Of a stretch of DNA of 64,000 bases, positions 37,123 through 51,100 are shown one piece after another (the first letter of the stretch is position 1; the number at the start of each line of letters is the position of its first letter). This stretch comes from Hemibagrus wyckioides. Lineage: Eukaryota; Chordata; Actinopteri; Siluriformes; Bagridae. The stretch covers positions 11,487,705 through 11,551,704 of the forward strand of contig NC_080726.1 in the NCBI RefSeq assembly GCF_019097595.1, given 5' to 3'. The notes beneath the pieces were generated by a model that worked only from the letters and a program-made list of their open reading frames with translations, was not told the origin of the DNA and made no database searches. The position numbers and the translations under genes were made by a program.

Positions 37123-38974
37123 CACTAAATATTAATTAGTGTAATTTTATGACTAACTAACAAACTACCCATGTCAAACAGACACTACTACAGAAATTTA
37201 TTAAAGACCAATTTCAGCTGCCTCCACTTCCAGAAATCTCAGAACTAATCTATTCACAAAGCTCCGTCTACACGACTCTGTGTTAAATGTATGCTAGGCA
37301 GCTCATACTGTATTAGTGGCCTTTGTAACATTTCTTTTGTGCTCCATTGTGTGAGCTATGCAGTTGGCTGGTTTCAAACTAAGCTTTTACCTTTATGCTT
37401 CTTAAACGATATATCATTATAGAGGGATTGCAATTTGAATTTTTTTTCCCACTACATTGATGTCTATAAAAGCCAGTCTTTGAGTACTCACCATTTGTTC
37501 TGGACTTTCTCATATATTATACTGCCACTCGAATATTGCTATATTGATTGCTTGCTGTTAGATGGCTTTGTCAGGGAAAATTTATGACTTTTCCAATGAT
37601 GTTCCATTTGGAGAGCCATTTCCAAACTTCCTTCTAATATGTGTGTGGTCTCTGGTCTTGACATACAGGCCATGAGGGAGCGAACAGAGAAGCTTGGACT
37701 AGAAATGAGGTGCTTCATTGTTTAGACTCTGCTCAAGATACATGGTGATTAGCCTTGACGTTTCAGTCTAGCAGATTTAAAGCCAACATTAAGAAGTAAT
37801 GCAATGTGTATTGACGCAAAGAGGCACATTATTTGCTAAACATAATGGTATGATATTACTGATTCATGTAGAAACTTTTGAGCAAAAGCCACACAGGAGC
37901 ACTGTGAATGGGATCTATGAGGAAAATGTATTTCGTAGCGCAGTTTTCTCTTATGAGCAGAACACAGCCTGGATAGGGCTTTGTGCTCAGAGGCTGCTGT
38001 GAGAGACAGATGTTGTTGTCACGCAGGACATTTTAGCACTTTCATGCCATGACCCTGTGAGAGTAAATCCAAGCCAGAGGAGCTGATGGAGAGGGCTATG
38101 CCACCCTTAATCTCACACAGGACTGCTGCTAAGCAAGTTTAGCGCAGAAAAGCAGGCTTGACAGCTCTGAATTTTTGGAAAAGGTTTCAGGGCTTTGACA
38201 CAGTGCTAAACTTCAGTAAACCTGGGTATGTTCACAGCACAGGTCGTTTGATGATTGAGGCTTTTGGTGCACTTGTTCAAACTGGCTTACATAACCTTTA
38301 TTTGTCATTTTATTTTTATTTTATTGTGTTTGAGTTCCTACTGAGTATTCACATGTACATTATACAACTGGGATAGCTTTTTGACGTACAATTTATCCAG
38401 ACATTGATAATTGCAGTGTACGGCATACAGAACCATTGCGCACACTGCATTAACGTCTCTGAATGTACACAAGGATGAAAGAATCCAGGATATGCACAGC
38501 AACATGTATTTATGTGTGTGCAAGAATAGATAAAAGTAAGTATAACCTCAGGCTTAACTATATAATAACCATTATTTATACATAGATTTTTCAGAATGCT
38601 TGAAGCACTTAAAACCTGTGTGATATTAGTGAAGTATAGATGCCTGGTAAATTCATTTTGCGCCAGAAGATTGAAATAAAATTATGCAAATTATAATTTA
38701 AAAAATATTTTTAAAAAAATCTAAATAATAAATTCCACCAGCACATCACAAAAAATACCAAAATGTTAAAATATTTAGCAAATGCATGAAATAAAAATCA
38801 AATAAAAATAAATAAAAAAAAGATTATTTCTGATTTACACTTACTGCTTTAATACATATATATTAAATATATTTAATATGATATATTTTCATTTTTATCT
38901 TATTTTACCTTTTATTCATAAGCAATCTTAATTTACTTGAATGAATTTTGTGGCCAATGAATTTTGGCCCTTTT

Positions 38975-39015
38975 TAAATTTTATTTATTCATTCATTTAT
39001 TTATTTATTTATTTG
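38975..39015 (+). repeat. (ATTT)n microsatellite
   Basis: Tetranucleotide TTTA/TTCA units. The preceding 38690-38835 is very A/T rich with AAATAAAA words and shows no other feature. Confidence 0.9.
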
Positions 39016-39338
39016 GGAATTAGTCTAGAAGAAGGCATTCAGCTATAATCTCTATTTGTCAAGTGATTCTGTAGTGGGAGGTGCCCTAAAAGTTAGCCAC
39101 ACCCACTCCATTCATATTGGAGCTGCCTCTGACATGGCTGAATGAACCCAGACGAGTGCTCAGCAGCAGGGACACTGTACTATAATTGTGTTAAAAAGCT
39201 GTCAAATATGAAATGAGTAGCCGCTAAATAGTTTCTAGATGGATTTCCACACATTTTATGTGTGCCTACATTTCATCCAGCTAACAATTTTAAAAAAGCT
39301 GTATTTTTAGTCACTAGTTTCTTATTTTAGTTTTCACA

Positions 39339-39660
39339 TTCTGCCTAATTCCTGTACCATTATATATCCTCATTACGAAAATGCCACAAAAAATAAGATG
39401 CAGTTTTACATGAAACGATCTATAATGTACTTTTAAAATGCTCAATTCGATGAATTTGAGACCATTGTAAGACCAATGAATGTGAGACAATTTTGTATGA
39501 AAATAAGTGTACTGTATTATTATAATAATGAGATAATGGTGTAGGAATTAGGCAGAAAGTGCAGTTTGGCTGTATCCGATTATAAGAAAGTCCTACGGTT
39601 ACATTTGTTCATACTGAGTATTTCTACACTACATTACACTTATTTTCATATGAAATTGTC
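39339..39660. repeat. interlaced inverted repeats
   Basis: Arm A (39339-39363) is complementary to A' (39533-39557) at 23 of 25 positions. Arm B (39486-39511) is complementary to B' (39635-39660) at 24 of 26 positions. The order A-B-A'-B' is interlaced rather than nested. This is probably a remnant of palindromic MITE copies that inserted into one another; no coding sequence is seen. Confidence 0.7.
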
Positions 39661-39799
39661 AGGTTTGGGGAATGTTTTGAGATTGTGGAGGTACTGCTGT
39701 AGGAAAATAAAATTCAAGTAAAACTGAGAATTGGTTTGATTGTAATTGCTTGTATTGCTTGTTATTTTTGTTTTTGATAATATTTTTCTTTGTAGACTT

Positions 39800-41022
39800 T
39801 ATTATTTTATATGAATGTTTTTGTACAAAAGTAGATAAATTATGTCAGAACATTATCCAACTTCTCTGTGAAATTGCCATGTGCACAGATTCAGTTACAT
39901 TCAAATTACAATCAGAAACAGGAGAAGAAAAAAAAAAACGTTTTTGGAGAAAAAAATAGGAGAAATTAAAAAAGTTAATCAAAAACAATCCAGTTACATA
40001 ACCCTTCTAGAATTGGGAATGAGGCTGTGTTCAGAATGAACCAATCACAGTTAACTCCATGTTGAAAAGTAATAATACAGCTTTCATCAATGAAATAAAT
40101 ATTAGCTGTTCCTGTAGGAGTATCTTTACATCTTTTTGGATTCATCTGACTACTGAAGCCATGGTCTGCTAAGAGCTTAAAAGGTCTCAACCAGGAGAGG
40201 GGTACAAAATAATTCCTAAAACATTAGATATATCATGGAACAGGGACATCCATTATCAACAAATCTAGAAAATGGAGTAGCACACTGAAATCACCAACAA
40301 CAGGATGTCCAGCCAAAAGAAGACAAGAACGTACTACATCACTTAGCAAATCAACAAAAGAGCAGCATGGCTCCAGCGAAGCACGGTGGTGGCGGCATTG
40401 TGCTTTAGAGCTGCTTTTCTTTAGCCAGAACTGGAGCTTTTATCAAGGTGGAGAAAATCATGAATAACTACAAACACCGGTCGAATTTAGTGCAAAACCT
40501 TTCTGGTTTCTGCTAGTAAGCTGAAGATGAAAAGGAATTTCACATTTCAGCACGACAATGACCCAAAGCATACATCCAAATCAACAAAGGAATAGCTTTG
40601 AAGATCAGTGATTTTGAAGATCAGTGTTTTTTGAATGATCTCACCAGAGCCCAGTCCTGAATCCAACTAAAAATGTGTGGGATGACCTGAAGCAGGCTGT
40701 GCACAGGAGACACCTGCACAATTTGATGGATCTAAAATGTTTTTGCAAGAAAGAGTGGGAAAACATTGCAAAGTCAAGATGGGCCATGCCGATAGACTCT
40801 AATCCAAAAACACTGAGCGATGGAAGAAAACCCACTAAGAGGTACTTCAAAAAAGTATTAGTTTTGGGGTGTGCATACATATGCAAACAGTTCCCGAAAA
40901 TGTTTGTTTGTTTATCACTTCATTTTTACACTTTGTAATTAAAACATGATTTTTTCCCCTTGGCTTTATTTGTTTTGCATCATAAAAAAACACATGCATG
41001 TAGACTTTTTATAGCCATTGTA
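39800..41022 (+). pseudogene. degenerate Tc1/mariner transposon with transposase pseudogene
   Basis: Transposase pieces are readable on the + strand. Near 40367 there is MAPAKHGGGGIVL, then a stop (TAG at 40406) where the family has Trp, then SCFSLARTGAFIKVEKIMNN. Near 40530-40600 there is FTFQHDNDPKHTSKSTKE, which includes the second catalytic Asp region. Near 40644 there is SPVLNPTKNVWDDLKQAV, where the family has PDLNPIENLW; the third catalytic residue (Glu of DD34E) is Lys here. The stretch between the N-terminal DNA-binding region and the GGGG block is largely deleted. The 3' end has GTAGACTTTTTATAGCCATT at 41000-41019, a Tc1-type terminal repeat. The 5' end is only approximate. The element is dead. 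Confidence 0.88.
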
Positions 41023-42689
41023 CATTGTCTAGTTGAAAGTACGAACAACCCAGAAACAAGTGTAGTCCTTTTTTTCAGGTTTACAGGTTTCTGTTTTACA
41101 TGTTTGGTATTAGAAAGAAAGAAGTAGGGCATTGCATACTTAAAAAAAACGAATAGGGAAAAAAAAATACGACTAGTCGTCTGCCCGATGTCATTTGTAT
41201 TCATTTTTCCCCATCACAACTAACTGTAATCACTATCGTAACTACAATGCAGCCCAAGGAATTTATGAATGGCTAGCAAAAATCCCATGCTAATCCCTGG
41301 GCAGAAGCTGAACTCAATGAGCACTGAGTTAACACTGATGTTTCTGTGGGAATCTGTGTATTTGTTGCTTTGTTGTTTATCTCCTTTATCATGTTATAAA
41401 TGTTCAAGCCACTGTGGCATGATTGTGGGCAGTGCTGAATTTTCATATATTCAACAGATTAAAGCCGCTGCTGTTCAGTTACGTTGCCTCTCATGCTCTT
41501 CCATATCGACTTTCTATTTTCCGCTTGTGAGAAAATAGATGGTTAGGGCTGGTGTAAAAGCTACTTAACAGTCCAGATTGAATTCCCAATCTGAATGACT
41601 CACATAAGCTTCTGAGTTTGTGTTCGACCAGCCTCTGGTGATGTGAGCTTTGCTAGGCCTTAGTTTTGCAACTTTTGATGTTCTGAAGGCAATCGTAGCG
41701 CTCGAAGGCAGTTGGAGAGCAGATCTATTATACGCACTCAGTGGTTGGGAGTCTGTGTAGTTGTTATTTATCTGTACCGCTTCTGTGTTTTACATCCAAT
41801 GTCCTTGCCAACTTTAAGGTGAGATGCTGAGATATTTGTTTTGGTTTTTTTTTTTCCCTGACGCTTTGCTTGTCTGCTGCAAAAGTGCCATTTTTAGAAC
41901 ACTCCCTGGGCTTAAACATCCTTGAACAAACTGATAATGCTCCTCTTCAGTAGGAAATTACATATCTATGCCATCTTACATCTGCACACACCTTTGTAAG
42001 AAATGTGCAGAGGTATATTTCACAGACGGCTCTGGAATCTGAGGCCAGATAAACACCTGGCTTTTTGTTTATAGAGACGACAGGACGACGAGCAGAGCAC
42101 ATCAGGGAGTTTTATATTATATGCAGAACTCAGCAGAGCTGGGAGTGAGAGGCAGTAACGATGCAGTTAGCCAACACCAGACATCCTGTATTCAGACATT
42201 TCACATGCAACTTAAGGAGGGTTTAATTATTCATAGTAATAAAGCACATACCAATTTCAGGGATTAGATATTGGAGTATAAATCTATGTGCCAACCAGCT
42301 TTGATCAGCCATATTTTCATTGCCAGAGCCATTTCACTGCACACAAGCTGGACAGAATGTGTTTAGCTGTTAAAATGCAGCACCGAGCTCAGTTTTCATG
42401 CATATGCAACATGCATTCTTTAGAAAGCCTGCTGAGGCTGAGCGCCGGCACATCCAGACTGCAAACCTGCCAGCGAAAATGCATTTTTTTTTTTAGAATT
42501 ATTATGTGACTCCTGGTTTACTCAGTAGCTCATTTTTGTTGCTAAAACCACTTTGTGCGCACAAACCAGATCATTTTCACTCCTTTGTGCTAATTCAGGA
42601 CCGAGAATCCGTGATTCATAAACACCCTGTTGTGAATTTATTTCCGTTTTATGGGGCCAGGCTCTATTAGTATATTAGTATATAGTATA

Positions 42690-42765
42690 TGCTTTCTTCT
42701 TCTTCTTCTTCTTCATCTTCTTCTTCTCATTGTTTTTATTATTATTATTGTTATTATTATGACTT
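42690..42765 (+). repeat. (TTC)n then (ATT)n microsatellite
   Basis: CTT/TTC triplets (42693-42727) are followed by ATT triplets (42737-42761). The antisense Asn/Lys-rich ORF is an artefact. Confidence 0.9.
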
Positions 42766-42769
42766 AAAC

Positions 42770-43115
42770 TTTCCATTCTTTTTCTGTTGATTCCCTCCAA
42801 ATTTTGACCAGTCATGACATTTTTGGACCACTGCATCGTGAAACCAACTTGTAACTGCCAAACAGGAAATGAGGCCATTTCTCAGCAACACTTTTATGTG
42901 TTTTTTGATTGCACCCAACTTGGCACACACATTTAGCAGCATGATATAATGCTCAGGAACAATCGTTGAGCTCGTTTGTAACTTTAGAAGACTTCTAAAA
43001 TCTTGACATTTTGCCTTCAGATCTCTTAGGGGAACAACATTAATGGTCTCGGTGGCTTCTGGTCTCTGCTGAGGGGCGGGGCCAGAATATGCTCGGCCCC
43101 TTAGTAGTTGCTTGC
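42770..43115 (+). repeat. dispersed transposon remnant
   Basis: CCAACTTGGCACACACATTT, GAGCTCGTTTGTAACTTTAG and GGGGAACAACATTAATGGTC, ending with CGGCCCCTTAGTAGTTGCTT, look like a frequent fish interspersed repeat whose end reads GGCCCCT..AGCTGCTTGC. Family not assigned. The antisense 135-codon ORF has no recognisable domain. Confidence 0.5.
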
Positions 43116-43242
43116 GGTTATATTTTAGGATTGCAGTTGTTAGTGCATATGGGAATATGTTCAAAATCTTTCGGTCTAACAGGTCTAAACACTGTGTTTA
43201 CATGTTGTTGTTAGTAACAGAGTATCCAGAGTGTTGGGATAT

Positions 43243-43435
43243 GGTAGCTTGGTGTTTAAGCTGTTGGGCTGCTGATTGGAAGCTTGTGAGCTTGAATCCC
43301 AGGTCTACCAAGCTGCCACTGCTGGGCCCCTGAGCAAGGTCCCTAACCCTCAATTGCTCTTTTTAAAAAAATGATATTAAATTGTAAGTCACTCTGGATA
43401 AGGGCGTCTTCCAAATGCCAAATAAATTTATTGGT
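43243..43435 (+). repeat. tRNA-derived SINE, near full length
   Basis: Box A-like GTAGCTTGGTGTTTAAGC, box B-like GAGCTTGAATCCCAGG (43288), body GGGCCCCTGAGCAAGGTCCC, tail GTAAGTCACTCTGGATAAGG and then CGTCTTCCAAATGCC. This is the best preserved of the SINE copies in the window and the reference for the others. Confidence 0.9.
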
Positions 43436-43523
43436 TTATCTGAATCATTTGCAGAATCCTGAGCTTAAGAATCTGTTTCTCATGCCATGATCTGTAGCTT
43501 TATCTACCATGAAAAACTTCAAA

Positions 43524-43768
43524 ACAACTTTAACCAGCTTTTCTTTACTTGCCAGTGAGGAAGGTGTCTGTCGTACAGAGAAAGTGAAAGAGCGGGTCAG
43601 CTCCTGCTGTTTGTACCAATCGCCTTGGCATTTGACTCCACGTGTTTGGCCCAGCCCCGTGGGGGAAAGGCAGGTTACAGTGAGGTTGCCATGGCGAATG
43701 CAGCACCTCAACCTACTTGAAAATTAGTGGCTTCTGTTTCTTCACCTTCTCGCATAATGAGGTGATTT
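43524..43768 (+). repeat. duplicated intronic block, copy 1
   Basis: This 245-bp block is repeated in direct orientation at 44576-44846 with roughly nine in ten positions shared by eye. Shared words include TTTACTTGCCAGTGAGG, TGTTTGTACCAATCGCCTTG and GGTTGCCATGGCGAATGCAG. No transposon terminal structure is seen. A CACGTG E-box lies in the conserved core. Confidence 0.88.
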
Positions 43769-44575
43769 CGGAGCAGAAACCGCTTCTTTGCTAACGTGGG
43801 TGGCCTGCTGAGTTCAGGATCTGTGGAGCATTGCTGTCGCAACCAGGCTGAAAGGCCACGTCCCAGGAGAGAGAGAGACCGTCTGGAGTCTGGAGAGGAT
43901 GCAAGAGCACACACTTTGTGTGTGTGTGTGTGTGTGCTGATGCTGCGGTCTGAACCAATCCAGCTTTGACTCCAAACAACAAGTAAAGGGCAAAACAGTC
44001 AACTTCAATCAAACAAAAAGAAGTTTTTTGCTCAGATTTATCCAAGCTGTGAGTTTTTTGTTTACTGATCCCCCTCTATGGCTCAGTGCCTGTGTAAGTG
44101 CAACGGATGAGAATGAATTACGGTAGGCTGGCTTAATTAAGCACAGTCAGCCACAGGCCGACCTTTCCCTGTAAGACAAACGGCTCTCTTTGCATAGCTG
44201 TGCATAGGTATGGAAATGTGGAACGCTCTCCGCTACGTATGACTTTCAGTACTTTTTTAGAGGACATCGATTTGCAGTCCTGAGCCGAGAAACAATGCGT
44301 TCATTACTTAAAGCAGTTAAAGAGTTTTGCACAGTTGAGCACAAGGTGAAAAATAATTACTGAATGATGAATTTAATTGTGAGGAAAAAGGTTGCTTTAC
44401 TTGCCTGCTTTAATTATGACAGGATTTTTGGCATGAATTTGTGAACGTCTAATTTTGATTTGTTCGCTGTACATGATTATGACCCGTAAGACCTTGTGAA
44501 ATATGGGATGAAACAGAATAGATTGAAAATATTAATCATGACATGATCCAATGCCTGTATCTGTATTCCTTATGG

Positions 44576-44846
44576 ACAACTTCATCCAGCTTCTCTTTAC
44601 TTGCCAGTGAGGTAGGTGTCTGTCAGAAGCTGGATTTTGTAATGTAAGCACATACAGAGAAAGTGAAAGAGCAGGTCAGCTCCTGCTGTTTGTACCAATC
44701 GCCTTGGCATTTGACTCCACGTGTTTGGCCCAGCCTCGTGGGGGAAAGGCAGGTTACAGTGAGGTTGCCATGGCGAATGCAGCACCCCAACTGCTTGAAA
44801 AGGAGTGGCTCCTGTTTCTTCACCTTCACACATAACGAGGTGATTT
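44576..44846 (+). repeat. duplicated intronic block, copy 2
   Basis: This is the second copy of 43524-43768, about 1.05 kb downstream. After TGTCTGTC it carries about 27 extra bases (AGAAGCTGGATTTTGTAATG and onward) that copy 1 lacks. The reading frame across the core is open in both copies but the proteins have no recognisable domain. Confidence 0.88.
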
Positions 44847-45912
44847 GTCTGTGAATGTCTTATGAGATTCTTTTATTGTACAGGATTATGACCCATAAGG
44901 CCGTGCACACTGTGATGACAGGAAGCGCCATACAGATGAGATGCTTTTCTCAGAGTCTTAATTATTAGTGTTCTGCATATCCACACACGATCGTTAAGCA
45001 CATTTCCCTTTTTAGCTCTATTTTAACGTGGCTAGGCGAGGCATGGCTGATGAGACTAGACTGATAGGCAGAGCTCATTGCAGTAATGTTACTTAAGTGC
45101 TCATTTTTTCAGCATGTGGGAGAACAACATTGGATGTTAATCACACTTTATTGGGGCCACCGCCGGGATTCAACTCCCCCTGACAAAACGAAGCGAAAAG
45201 ACAATGAGTCTTAAATGTGGAAATTCAAAGCCCACGTAAGCAGCCAAGCACCAGTGTTCTGTTCAAGCACAAGCAGCAGGCGCTTGTAAAGTAGACCACA
45301 TCAGGTGTCTCCCTCTGTTTTAGCAGTGCTCTTATTCTAGGATCCATTATAATGCAAATGGCATTTTATTTTTGTCTTTGTGCTGTGTTGCATGAAAGCG
45401 TGGTGTTGGTGGTGCTGGTGGTGCTGGTGTTTGTGTAATCATGCTGCATGTGAACATTAAACAAGCAGACTAATGAGCTAAACTTCTTCTGAGTCAATGT
45501 TTGAGCTTGGATGAACTTTACATACCGTATTTCATGTCGACTGCAAGGAGCTAAAAAGTAAAAGCCGATTTAAAACTGAATCAGTGAAACGAGAGGAAGC
45601 AACACTGATCGCCTCATGATGCTTGACGGATGAATACAACTGTACCGGTTGTAATAGTTTAAGCGCGTCACCGTCGTGTAGCTCCTTAGACTCGTTGGTT
45701 CAAAAAACGAAAATAGCTTCAGTTCATAAGTATATTTAATAGCAAGTTAGTGGATTTATTTAAAAAACACATTCAAATATTGACTGTTGATAAACAAATA
45801 AGTGTCTAAATGCCATAATTAAACCTTTTTATATCACTAATTACTGCAAAGAATAAGTTAATTAAAACAAAAGTGGATATTGTTAAAATGCTAAATATCA
45901 CAACACACAAAA

Positions 45913-47405
<1,493 letters not shown>

Positions 47406-47903
47406 AAAGAAACCTTCTAGTGTTTTTAAAGTTTTTTTAAGTGTTTTTCTGAAGCCTTGATACCTCACGAAAACAAATTGTGACATAATGAATCACACTG
47501 AATGCTCGTCTGTGGTGTCACAGCTCAGCCCTGCTCCATGTTGTGTTTTTCTCATGTAATAAATGTACCATTCTGTTTTTCTACGACATTCCTGTCAAGT
47601 AGTAATCATATTCACTAGTCATTTCTTAATGTTTCCTCATAAAGTTTGCATCACCAAAGTCTCTCTGTCTTGCAAAGTGATTAAAAAGGAAACACCCGTC
47701 CCTGATTGCCGTTTCTTTTCAAAACGACTGGATGTGTGTCCGGCTGTGAGCCCCAGCACTCGTTTAAATCCTGCCTTCTCATGGCATGACGGCTTCATGG
47801 ACGAGCGAGACAGACAGATTTTATTCATTTATTCATCGGAGCATGTGCATGCTTTTTGTGACGTAATGTGTTACATGCGTTTTTTGTTTTAAGTTCTCTC
47901 TTC

Positions 47904-47943
47904 TGTGTTTGTGTGTGTGTTTGTGTGTGTGTGTGATTCTCAG
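47904..47943 (+). promoter_or_regulatory. (TG)n tract at the exon 3 splice acceptor
   Basis: TG dinucleotides interrupted by two TTT steps run from 47904 to 47935, eight bases before the acceptor AG at 47942-47943. They take the place of a normal polypyrimidine tract. UG repeats in RNA are established binding sites for TDP-43 and CELF proteins, and in human CFTR a (TG)m tract before exon 9 promotes skipping. A role in exon 3 choice here is inference. Confidence 0.6.
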
Positions 47944-48171
47944 GTCCACCTCTTCATTGCTCCTCTGGCTCCTCCTCCCCTGTTGCCTCCCTCTACCCGC
48001 CCCCTGCCCACGCAGCCAGTGAGAGCCAGGGAAGGTTGCTAGGTAACAGCGGGCCTCGGGCCGACCCCGACTCTGAGTCGGAGGATGAGTTTGGCCCTGC
48101 TTCTTCGTTCTTAGTTAAGACCGGCTCAGAGAACGTGAGCGTGTGCGCCCCTGGCTCTGCGGCCGCCGACG
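47944..48171 (+). CDS. tenm4: teneurin-4, coding exon 3 (likely cassette exon)
   Basis: The 228-bp exon lies between a (TG)n tract plus ATTCTCAG and a GTGAGT donor at 48172. It is phase 1-1 and encodes (G)[15 protein letters not shown], a proline/alanine stretch ([11 protein letters not shown]), the acidic block [10 protein letters not shown] and [13 protein letters not shown], ending AAAD. These blocks resemble the optional TENM4 segment with PPLHCSS and an acidic run before NSFLVK-type sequence, as I remember it. Residues 166-241 if included. Because the exon is a multiple of three with symmetric phase, skipping keeps the frame. It is markedly GC-rich against its flanks. Confidence 0.88.
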
Positions 48172-51100
48172 GTGAGTGCTTCACACACAGTGCTCTGGCT
48201 GTACCTGCGGCTTTTTGTTCTTTTTTTTTTTTTCCCGAACATTTGCATCCTAGTTTTGTTCAGTGCTCTTATCTACACATGTTGTATTGTGTTGTTTGCT
48301 ACACCATGGTCCTGGGGGCTGAGTACATGTATTTGGATAGGATGACTATAGACTTTGAGTCAACTTGGCACTTTGTAGCTCAAGATGCTCACCTCAGGCA
48401 AGTTTTAAGCTGTAGTTTAAGATGAGTCAAGTGTCAATGGAAGATTTTTTTTTTTTTTTTTTTTGCCTGGGGTTTTTGCTAAGGCCCACAGGGGAGTGTA
48501 GACCATATTTTAAGAGACTACACACACCTTCACAGGAGGGTATTCACCACAAAGAGATGCCAAACACTTTAAAGTAAGCTTAAGAGACAGAAGTAGCTGT
48601 GACTCACAGACTCTCTGAATACAGTTAAATGTTTGAAAACATTGTTTGGCTCCACAAATTCTCGAGTTCCTTGTTTTCATCCTCAATCCTAGGCATTTTA
48701 ATTCTCCAAAAGAACTTTCCATTACAATGGTCACCCTTTATTTTAAAACATTTTAGAGCTGCAGAGAAGGTAACGCTCCCATTGTCACACCAATTACTGA
48801 AAAAAACATTGTATTTCCACATCAGTGTGGTTACTAGTGCTTTATTTTTTTTATTTTTTTGCAAAGCAGCATATTAAATCTCATTTTGAGAACTTGATTA
48901 ACTCCAAATGTCTCGCAAACTTTTTTCAACAAACAGCTTATTCCTCCAATTGTTCCCGACATGCCAAAATGCATGACTCCTATTGTTGGATCTCTCCTGT
49001 TTAGCGCAGACCTCAGCAAGTCTTGCTTCATTGCCCTTGTCATGGTAGATTTCATCCTGTGTCGTGAGTGCTGGCGTGGTCCACAACAGCTTCACGCTTG
49101 AAAGGTCTAGCAATTTGCAAGTGCCTTGAAGTTCAGATATCTTTAGTAGTGGTTTCTAAAGATTTGGGTTTTTTTTTTATACCTAGTAAATAATTAAGAG
49201 ATGTAAAGAACTATGAGGGAATAATTAATTGATAACACGACTAACACAAGTGTAAAACGATAAAACCCGAACATGAAGGAAGGAGGAAAGATGGCCGACA
49301 CGGTTATAGCGTTACAGTGGATGTCTGCTTCTTTGAGATGTGATGTCATGCTAATTGGCAATGACAGCTTTCTTTCATTGCCTCATTAGCGTTAAGTATT
49401 TGCACTACCCTTTCAACAGTTGTGAAATTCCTTCTTGGCTCCTTGTCTTCTAAATTATGACTAAATTATATTAAGCATCATCAATAATAAATAAAACGGT
49501 TTCACAGCCAGAAGTCGGACCTCAAATGTTTTGAAAGTTAAATAGTGAAAAATGAGCACCAGAGTAAAAAAAAAAAAAAAGAACGTTTGATAGAAATTCA
49601 GTCAGGACCGATCAAGAAATCATGAGCCGCTACACTACACACGACACATTCTCTGTCGTTTGTTTTTTTTTTGTGTTTTATCCAATAAGAAATCTTTTTT
49701 GGTGATATTTGTACACATGGTTTTGTGCACTGATTGCTCTAATTATCAGTTCAGCTTGTGACTCTGCACTAATGAGCTGTTAATCGGAAGCAAGGTCCTG
49801 GATGGTAAATCAGGTTTAGGTTGATATTATGGTTGTGCTTTTAAGGTCGTACAAAAATTTGCAATTTTTGCAACGTTTCAAGAATGTTCATAAATCAATT
49901 CTGATTATTTGAAATCCTGTTTTTCTGAAACCTGTGTTTATTGCTGATGAGGTTCGAGTCATTAGGTCAAGGCCAGCCAGCATGCGTAGAACTCTTGCTA
50001 CTAGCCAGCTTTAGTTATTGCTTTGAAACCAAGTTCTGAAATGATTGCAGACACGGCGAGAAGAGGATTGTCCTCCACAAAAAAAAAGTGCATCACAAGT
50101 CAGTTTCATCCACGTTCAGTGCAAAATCTCCTCCCTGAGAAAAAGCCTTTTGCTTTGCCAGCATCATGCGACATAATCTTCAGTATTTATGTGCCAGTCC
50201 TCTTTTCCTCTCTTGTCTTGCAGTCATTTCTGAATACTGTTCCAAAGCTATATCTAAAAGCTAGCTAAAAGCACAAATGTATTGGCTGGATTTGGTCTAA
50301 TGATTTAGAATCTTATTAATAACAAACATAGAATGACACACCCTTTTTGTGAGTTCATTCACAATTTCATTTTTGGCTTTAAAGAAGCAAAAAAAGAAAA
50401 GAAAGAAAAATGACTTATTTAGGTTCTGTTGGATTTTGAAACAACGAAAGTTGTTTTTTAGTTTTCTTCTGTTACTAATAAAAATCGACTGGTCAAATGT
50501 ACAGCTACACTTCTCTTTACTTTCTTTGTAATGAGTTGCTGTGATGGTGGATTTAACACCAGTTAAACACCAGTGTCTTGAACTGATCTTGAGTTGTCGG
50601 TATTGGACTTCATTGTTAATTCAGAAATGACACCACTGTGTATATATATGTGTATAAAGTTAGAACAGTGGTATTTTTTGATTAGACCAGCATTGAGAGC
50701 ATGCAGAGTCAGAAGTGGACATGAGAGCGTGAATGACTGTAAGACTGTAAGCATTTGCTCTCTCCCAAAGGCCCTTTGATGCAGCATAACAAAAAATGCT
50801 CTAAATAATTGATCAACTTTACCAGTTAACTACCCAAAGGCTTGCACTTGCATCATGCTCTGGAGGATTCCAGCCATCTGTCAGCACATTAGACGGCTAT
50901 GTGTGGATTCTGCTTTCTCCACAAACATCCCCTGGTCATCTAGCAAACAGCCGTGATGAAGTGACTCGCCAGTTTTTAAAGTTGGGATCCGTCTCTTTTT
51001 TGACACGCGGCTGTGATTTGCATCAGTTGTATAGGTTACCCTGAGGCTGACAGTGAGGGGTAGCACAAACACCAAGGAAGCGGCCTCTTTTGCCTGCGAG

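Noticed and set aside
43509..44854. Shared reading frame in the two duplicated blocks (CLYQSPWHLTPRVWPS)
   Set aside because: The frame is open in both copies mainly because the DNA is nearly identical; it is short, shows no domain and has no exon borders of the right phase.
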